A stretch of DNA of 9,556 bases from Clostridiales bacterium UBA1381 (lineage in GTDB: Bacteria; Bacillota; Clostridia; UBA1381). Position numbers and translations under genes: made by a program. The notes beneath the pieces are model-generated. The model searched no databases. It was not told the DNA's origin and saw only the letters and a program-made list of their open reading frames with translations. Positions 5,290 to 9,556 of this stretch are shown here, one piece after another. The DNA is taken from contig DBQZ01000074.1 in assembly GCA_002305435.1 (NCBI GenBank), positions 11,519-21,074 on the forward strand. The letters run 5' to 3'. Every line of letters starts with the position of its first letter. Position 1 is the stretch's first letter.

Positions 5290-5301
5290 AGCTGTCCTCC
5301 G

Positions 5302-5544
5302 TTAGATAATGTTCGACTTCTTTAAAAGAGCCTTTACAGTATCTGTAGGCTGAGCGCCGTTGCCGATCCACTTCTTCGCCTTGTCAGCATCAATGTCTAT
5401 TGTTGCCGGGTCTGTCAGCGGATTATAAGTGCCGATCTCTTCGATAAATCTACCGTCACGGGGATATCTCGAATCAGCTACTACAACTCTATAAAAAGGA
5501 GCCTTCTTCGCGCCCATTCTTCTCAATCTGATTTTAACTGCCAT
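5302..5544 (-). CDS. rpsP: Small ribosomal subunit protein bS16
   Basis: This 80-residue protein is ribosomal protein S16, a 30S body protein that helps 16S rRNA fold. The sequence is canonical: MAVKIRLRRMGAKKAPFYRV (1-20), VVADSRYPRDGRFIEEIGTY (21-40), NP at 41-42 and WIGNGAQPTDTVKALL (59-74). The length is typical of the family. The start is ATG at 5544 with GGAGGTG at 5551-5557; a frame extending three codons upstream would overlap the Shine-Dalgarno. It lies 76 bases after ffh and 12 bases before khpA. I see no convincing promoter in the ffh-rpsP gap, only a hairpin. Confidence 0.97.
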   Translation of the reverse strand: MAVKIRLRRMGAKKAPFYRVVVADSRYPRDGRFIEEIGTYNPLTDPATIDIDADKAKKWIGNGAQPTDTVKALLKKSNII

Positions 5545-5578
5545 TATTTTCACCTCCGGGTCTTATTTATATATAGCT

Positions 5579-5600
5579 AACTGCCGCTATGGCAGCTGCC
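5579..5600 (-). other. Inverted repeats between ffh and rpsP
   Basis: On the - strand CTGCC/GGCAG (5595-5591 with 5585-5581) forms a hairpin with loop ATAGC, extendable by G-U and A-U pairs to 5597/5579. The first arm overlaps a 10-bp perfect palindrome, GGCAGCTGCC (5591-5600). No T-run follows. A role in uncoupling ffh from ribosomal-protein expression is possible but unsupported. Confidence 0.4.
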
Positions 5601-5620
5601 TGCTTAAGTTATACATGCGC

Positions 5621-6961
5621 CTACCGCTTTCGCATACGCTTTAGAAGCCGTTTTTGCTTTCCGCCGGAAAGCTGCTTCATCATCTTTCGCATCTGTTCAA
5701 ACTGCTTTAAAAGCTGGTTTACATCCTGTACTCTCGTACCGCTGCCCTTGGCAATGCGTATCTTGCGGTTTGCACCTATTATCTGCGGCTTACGCCTCTC
5801 CTCCATCGTCATCGATTGGATTATTGCTTCTATATGCTTCAGCTTTTTCTCGTTTTCTTCAGTATCAACGGTGTCAAGCAGCTTCTTGTCCACACCCGGT
5901 ATCATCCCTAGAATCTGTGAGAACGAACCAAGCTTCTTTATCTGCTTTAACTGTCCCAAGAAATCGTCAAGGTCAAAGCTCTGATTTTTAAGTTTTGCCT
6001 CAAGCTCAGCCGCTTCTTTTTCATCAATCGCTTCCTGAGCCTTATCTATGAGCGTAAGAACATCGCCCATACCAAGTATTCTTGAAGCCATACGGTCTGG
6101 ATGGAACAGCTCCAGATCTCCGAGCTTTTCGCCGACTGAGGCAAATTTTATCGGCGCTCCCGTAACCTCACGAACCGACAACGCAGCTCCGCCTCTTGTA
6201 TCGCCGTCAAGCTTTGAAAGGATAACGCCTGTTATATCCAAATTCTCGTGGAACGTTTTTGCAACGTTTACCGCATCCTGACCGGTCATTGCGTCTACGA
6301 CAAGCAGTATTTCCTGCGGGCTGACTTCACTCTTGATATTGGCAAGCTCCTCCATCAGCTCCTCATCTATATGAAGCCGTCCGGCTGTATCGAGTATTAC
6401 CGGGTCATTGCCATGCTTCTGGGCGTGTTCTACGGCTTTTTTCGCTATTTCCACCGGATTTGTATCCGTCCCCATCGAAAATACCGGTATATCTATCTGC
6501 GCTCCCAGCACCTCCAGCTGCTTTACAGCCGCCGGCCGGTAAATATCGCACGCCGCCATAAGCGGGCGCTTTCCGAACTGTTTGCGCATATAGAGGGACA
6601 GCTTTGCGCTGGCTGTGGTTTTACCCGCACCCTGCAAGCCGCACATCATGATAACCGTCGGCGGCTTTTTTGCAAATATCACCGGGGCAGCTTCTCCGCC
6701 CATGAGGATCGTAAGCTCCTCGTTTACTATTTTTATCAGCTGCTGCGCCGGAGTCAGCGATTCCATTATTTCCTCGCCGAGCGCTTTTTCCGAAACTGTG
6801 GCAACAAAGCTCTTTACCACCTTAAAGTTTACGTCCGCCTCCAAAAGCGCCAGCTTTACCTCACGCATAGCGTCCTTTATATCCTTTTCGGTGAGCCTGC
6901 CTTTTCCACGCAGCTTCTTAAACACTCCCTGCAGCTTATCACCTAAGCTCTCAAAAGCCAA
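5621..6961 (-). CDS. ffh: Signal recognition particle GTPase Ffh (SRP54)
   Basis: This 446-residue protein is the protein subunit of the bacterial signal recognition particle. It binds signal sequences and 4.5S/6S RNA at the ribosome and docks with FtsY to target membrane proteins. Domains in order: N helical bundle (1-90); G domain with P-loop GLQGAGKTT (108-116), DIYRPAA (139-145), DTAGR (191-195), SKLDGD (249-254) and ASVGEKLGDLELF (274-286); and a methionine-rich M domain (about 328-435) with the RNA-binding RIAKGSGTRVQDVNQLLKQF (402-421). All GTPase motifs are intact and the length is normal. The start is TTG at 6961, preceded by AAGGAGGTG (6967-6975) with 5-base spacing. The non-ATG start combined with a very strong ribosome-binding site is worth noting. 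ffh lies 21 bases after ylxM, the expected partner. Confidence 0.98.
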   Translation of the reverse strand: MAFESLGDKLQGVFKKLRGKGRLTEKDIKDAMREVKLALLEADVNFKVVKSFVATVSEKALGEEIMESLTPAQQLIKIVNEELTILMGGEAAPVIFAKKPPTVIMMCGLQGAGKTTASAKLSLYMRKQFGKRPLMAACDIYRPAAVKQLEVLGAQIDIPVFSMGTDTNPVEIAKKAVEHAQKHGNDPVILDTAGRLHIDEELMEELANIKSEVSPQEILLVVDAMTGQDAVNVAKTFHENLDITGVILSKLDGDTRGGAALSVREVTGAPIKFASVGEKLGDLELFHPDRMASRILGMGDVLTLIDKAQEAIDEKEAAELEAKLKNQSFDLDDFLGQLKQIKKLGSFSQILGMIPGVDKKLLDTVDTEENEKKLKHIEAIIQSMTMEERRKPQIIGANRKIRIAKGSGTRVQDVNQLLKQFEQMRKMMKQLSGGKQKRLLKRMRKR

Positions 6962-6966
6962 ACCGG

Positions 6967-6975
6967 CACCTCCTT
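6967..6975 (-). promoter_or_regulatory. Ribosome-binding site for the TTG start of ffh
   Basis: AAGGAGGTG on the - strand is near full complementarity to the 16S 3' end and lies 5 bases before TTG at 6961. No ATG near this position competes, so the TTG start is well supported. Confidence 0.85.
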
Positions 6976-6982
6976 GCTGTAC

Positions 6983-7339
6983 CTATATCACGTTCTCAAA
7001 TTCATCAGATAATCTCTTAAGCTCTGCAATTTTATCCTGTAATTTCGGGGAAGTATTCTCTTCCTCTATTTCCTCGACAAGCGTCTTAATCCTTTCCACC
7101 TGCCGGCTTACAGCTGCAAACCTCGCTGCCAGACCGAGCTTTTCCTCAAGCTCCTCAAGCTGCTTTTCACCGCGCTTTATCGCATCGTGTACGCCCTGAC
7201 GGCTTATGCCAGAATCCTCAGCAATTTCCGCCAGCGAAAGATCCTGATTATAGTATAGATCCATTGCGTCATACTGCTTATCTGTCAGCAGCTGACCGTA
7301 AAAATCCATCAATATGCTTATGTTTAAATTCTTGCTCAT
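6983..7339 (-). CDS. ylxM: YlxM/p13-type HTH protein
   Basis: This 118-residue protein belongs to the YlxM family (UPF0122), sigma-factor-region-4-like helix-turn-helix proteins encoded next to ffh. In streptococci the homologue associates with the SRP and modulates its GTPase cycle. The HTH is seen at LSLAEIAEDSGISRQGVHDA (34-53), preceded by the family's LMDFYGQLLTDKQYDAMDLY (10-29). A long charged coiled-coil-like C-terminus rich in Glu and Lys follows (57-118). The start is ATG at 7339 with AGGGTGA at 7347-7353. It heads the operon from the promoter at 7378-7406. In many relatives ftsY sits upstream; here comEC does. Confidence 0.93.
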   Translation of the reverse strand: MSKNLNISILMDFYGQLLTDKQYDAMDLYYNQDLSLAEIAEDSGISRQGVHDAIKRGEKQLEELEEKLGLAARFAAVSRQVERIKTLVEEIEEENTSPKLQDKIAELKRLSDEFENVI

Positions 7340-7354
7340 TATCGTGTCACCCTG

Positions 7355-7378
7355 TTGTAAAGGCTTGGTACTTTACAA
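7355..7378 (-). promoter_or_regulatory. Operator-like inverted repeat over the ylxM-ffh start site
   Basis: TTGTAAAG (7355-7362), 8-base spacer, CTTTACAA (7371-7378) is a perfect 8+8 inverted repeat. It begins at the last base of the -10 and spans the predicted transcript start near 7371. Because a transcript starting there would lack the promoter-proximal arm, a DNA operator is more likely than an RNA hairpin. The protein that would bind is unknown. Confidence 0.55.
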
Positions 7379-7406
7379 GTATAATACAAACCACAGCTTT
7401 TGTCAA
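7378..7406 (-). promoter_or_regulatory. Near-consensus promoter of the ylxM-ffh-rpsP-khpA-rimM-trmD operon
   Basis: Read leftward: -35 TTGACA (7406-7401), 17-base spacer, -10 TATACT (7383-7378). This is a strong vegetative sigma factor match. The -35 begins about 20 bases past the comEC stop. The leader to ylxM is about 30 bases. Confidence 0.92.
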
Positions 7407-7426
7407 GTATTTATTGAAAAAAATTT

Positions 7427-9556
7427 TTATTTGTAGGATTTGACCGAATATTCGCCGTCAGGCTTGATATTTATATGAATATCGCCGTTTATGTCGGTGC
7501 GCAGTATATCTGCGCCGACCGCTTCATATGAAGAAAGCGCCTCCTGCGTTGGAAAACCGTACGTATTGTCTGCTCCAAGGGAAAATACCGCATATTCAGG
7601 GCTTACAATTTCGGCAAACGGCTGATACACAGAATATCTCGAGCCATGATGCGGAACTTTTAATATCTCACTTTGGCAGGCCTCGCCGTCTTCGACAAGC
7701 TCCTCCATTCGTTCAGCTGAAATATCCCCCGTAAACAAAGCTCCCACACCGCCAAATTCCCAGCGCACTATCATTGAAGCATCGTTTGACGATAAAGCGT
7801 CCTCATCGGACGGCAGGAGTTGGGCTGTGAGTCCGCCCGCAAATTCCAGCTGCGTCTTTTGGCTGACTTCCACCACATTGGTACCGTTTTCCTCCGCCGC
7901 TTTAAGCAGCTGTTCCCTCCATTCGCTCTGTGCGTTGTATGACGGTATATAAAGCGTCTTTACCCGCATATTGCGCACTGCTTCCAACACACCTTCGGCA
8001 TGGTCACGGTCGAAATGGCTTACGAAAGCCGCATCTATAACGTATACCCCACGGCTTTGCAGATACGGCACAAATACCTCCCTGCCGACGTTGTAATCGG
8101 AGTAATGCGCCCCTCCTCCGCCGTCTATGATAAACGTTTCCTTAAACGGTGTCTGCAAAAGCGCCCCGTCCCCCTGTCCGACGCTTACGAAAGTTATCTC
8201 AAACGTACCGATACGTTTAAGCTGTCCGCCTGCAAATACCGCTATACAGCCTACCGACAAAACAATCATTACACGTTTTAGCCTTTTTGCCTTTAAAAAA
8301 TGGCACTTTACTGCAATTACGGCAAATATGTATCCGGCAAGAACAATCGGCGTCGTTTGGGGCAGATACGCTCCTGCAAGAGGAAGCTTTGCTGTGATAT
8401 ATGCAAGCTGCTGTATCCCCTGCGATATTCCCCACGGCAGACAAAGCGCAAACGAAAAATTCGGCATTGCGGCAGCTATACATAAAATCACTGCTGATGC
8501 TGACAGCAAAACCATTACAGCCGGCAGCATTATCATTGATACCCATATGGCGTATATCCCGGCGTTGCTTCCGAAATATGCCAGCACCGGCAGGAGCAGG
8601 ATGCAGTTTATTATCCACATTGCCGTCATGCGGCGGAGTTGTTTTTGACGTATACCTTTTAATTTAGTATAAAGAGGTCTGAAAAAGAAACTTATAAGAA
8701 TACTGTTGAAAAGAGATATTATAAGTCCGGCATCATACAGCATAAGCGGCTCGAAAACACCGACGGCTATTACAACGATCGCAGCCGTATCGGCAGAATC
8801 CGACCAGCCGAGGACTTTTCTTGCCGCAATAGCGGCTCCTGCGCCAACGGCGGCTTTTAGTATAACGGGACGGCTGCTGTTTACAGCCCCGTAGCATATC
8901 AGCAGAAGAAACATCGCCGCCGACCTGTATTTCTTCGGCAGGAAGCCAAGTAGGAATCCCACCATCGAGCTCATCATCATTATATGCAGAAATGACGGAT
9001 ACAAAAACCGCCTGAGCCCTGATTTCAGCAAAGCCGTATCAAGCTCAACGCTAAAACCGCTCTTGTCGCCGAGCATTACAGCCTTTAAAACCGCTGCCGT
9101 ATCGCCGCTGAAATATTGATCAATAAGATCTGCCATTTCTTCCCTGAGCTTATTTATCAAAATGAACAGCGAAAATTCCCCGCTTTCCTCCGCATATAAA
9201 AGCGGCGCCTCATCATAAAGGCGCAGATAGACATCCTTCGTCTGATAATACAGCTTTGCGTCAAAGCCGGTTTCATTCAGCTTCGGTTTAAATTCCTTAA
9301 GCTCTCCGCTGCAGAAAATCTCGCTGCCAACATTCAGCCTGACCGGGGTGGTGAGACGTACCTTGCCCGGTATTTCGGAAATATCGCCGCCGTTTATTTC
9401 ATGCGGCTTGATTATATATTTATAATTCTCCCCTTCTTTTGACGGAATGTCCATAACTGTCCCTATCAGCGAAACATCCGTACCTGCAAGCGCAAACGCC
9501 GCTTCTGACTCTATCTGAGCAAACGACATTACAGCCGCTCCTATGGCGAAAAACGC
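7427..9556 (-). CDS. comEC: ComEC/Rec2 DNA internalisation channel (5' end probably beyond the window)
   Basis: ComEC forms the inner-membrane channel for single-stranded DNA in natural transformation, and its C-terminal metallo-beta-lactamase-like domain is a nuclease candidate. Counting from the ATG at 9529 (700 residues): an OB-fold-like region (about 15-110); the Competence membrane domain (about 120-435) with many hydrophobic helices; then the MBL domain with FVSVGQGDGALLQT (447-460), IIDGGG (467-472), SHFDRDH (504-510), ALFTGDIS (597-604) and LKVPHHGS (623-630). The frame stays open for nine more codons to the window edge, reading AFFAIGAAV, which looks like part of the expected N-terminal membrane helix. 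The gene therefore probably begins outside, although AGGAG at 9538-9542 makes the ATG at 9529 a possible start. Odd points: the usual 'SG-x-x-H-x-x-x-x-SGLH' signature reads SGLRRFLYPSFLH (170-182), and the usual YGHP reads YGFP (657-660). Its stop is followed by only about 20 bases before the next promoter and no GC-rich terminator. Confidence 0.9.
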   Translation of the reverse strand, partial: AFFAIGAAVMSFAQIESEAAFALAGTDVSLIGTVMDIPSKEGENYKYIIKPHEINGGDISEIPGKVRLTTPVRLNVGSEIFCSGELKEFKPKLNETGFDAKLYYQTKDVYLRLYDEAPLLYAEESGEFSLFILINKLREEMADLIDQYFSGDTAAVLKAVMLGDKSGFSVELDTALLKSGLRRFLYPSFLHIMMMSSMVGFLLGFLPKKYRSAAMFLLLICYGAVNSSRPVILKAAVGAGAAIAARKVLGWSDSADTAAIVVIAVGVFEPLMLYDAGLIISLFNSILISFFFRPLYTKLKGIRQKQLRRMTAMWIINCILLLPVLAYFGSNAGIYAIWVSMIMLPAVMVLLSASAVILCIAAAMPNFSFALCLPWGISQGIQQLAYITAKLPLAGAYLPQTTPIVLAGYIFAVIAVKCHFLKAKRLKRVMIVLSVGCIAVFAGGQLKRIGTFEITFVSVGQGDGALLQTPFKETFIIDGGGGAHYSDYNVGREVFVPYLQSRGVYVIDAAFVSHFDRDHAEGVLEAVRNMRVKTLYIPSYNAQSEWREQLLKAAEENGTNVVEVSQKTQLEFAGGLTAQLLPSDEDALSSNDASMIVRWEFGGVGALFTGDISAERMEELVEDGEACQSEILKVPHHGSRYSVYQPFAEIVSPEYAVFSLGADNTYGFPTQEALSSYEAVGADILRTDINGDIHINIKPDGEYSVKSYK

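Noticed and set aside
5558..5620. TATATA-like sequence before rpsP considered as a promoter
   Set aside because: A -10-like sequence exists but no acceptable -35 at 16-18 bases; cotranscription from the ylxM promoter is simpler.
6248..7199. Long open frames on the + strand opposite ffh and ylxM (232 and 194 codons)
   Set aside because: They are antisense shadows of well-identified genes, lack ribosome-binding sites and recognisable motifs, and have the skewed composition expected from a reversed coding strand.
7424..7440. A/T palindrome after comEC considered as a terminator
   Set aside because: It is only runs of A and T with no GC stem, so it cannot be supported as an intrinsic terminator.
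8127..8648. 173-codon + strand frame opposite comEC, with other overlapping frames
   Set aside because: It is antisense to the ComEC membrane region with no initiation signals; composition reflects the reverse complement of hydrophobic codons.
1..9556. Search for CRISPR arrays, insertion sequences, phage genes, toxin-antitoxin pairs and attachment sites
   Set aside because: No tandem or spaced repeats, transposase-like proteins, integrase motifs or small toxin pairs were seen; all long frames are accounted for by housekeeping genes.

Overview
The window looks like chromosomal housekeeping DNA from a low-to-moderate GC member of the Firmicutes, most likely class Clostridia and possibly an Oscillospiraceae/Ruminococcus-type organism. 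The evidence is the order ylxM-ffh-rpsP-khpA-rimM-trmD, the rpsU-yqeY pair, strong purine-rich Shine-Dalgarno sites, several GTG and TTG starts, and consensus vegetative promoters (TTGACA-17-TATACT). The genus is inference; I cannot place it more precisely from sequence alone.

Layout. Positions 1-799 run on the + strand: rpsU (ribosomal protein bS21), yqeY (GatB/YqeY-domain protein) and a CCA-encoding tRNA-Thr(CGT), closed by a good intrinsic terminator. From about 820 to the right edge everything is on the - strand, so the units converge at about 800-846 with back-to-back terminators. Read in the direction of transcription, from right to left: comEC (5' end probably cut by the window edge); then, from a near-consensus promoter overlapped by an inverted repeat, ylxM-ffh-rpsP-khpA-rimM-trmD; then, from an internal promoter just after trmD, a RelQ-type small alarmone synthetase followed by a DUF368/PopT-type undecaprenyl-phosphate transporter; then, from its own strong promoter, an unrecognised 99-residue basic protein with a strong terminator; and last a DUF1624/HGSNAT-type membrane acyltransferase whose ribosome-binding site lies just beyond that terminator.

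How the genes fit together. The central block is a translation and protein-targeting operon: signal recognition particle GTPase and its partner YlxM, ribosomal protein bS16, the 30S maturation factor RimM, the KH-domain RNA binder KhpA, and the tRNA m1G37 methyltransferase TrmD. The rplS gene often found after trmD is absent, and the position is taken by relQ. RelQ (ppGpp/pppGpp synthesis) and PopT (recycling of the C55-P carrier for cell-wall precursors) form a likely two-gene unit that could link the stringent response to envelope maintenance; that link is inference. ComEC is the DNA-uptake channel of natural transformation, but here several signature residues of its channel domain and one C-terminal motif look altered.

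I do not see phage, transposon, CRISPR, toxin-antitoxin or biosynthetic-cluster signals. The observations most worth checking are the operator-like inverted repeat over the ylxM/ffh promoter, the divergent ComEC, the unknown 99-residue protein, the relQ-popT pairing, and the terminator placed directly in front of the acyltransferase gene.
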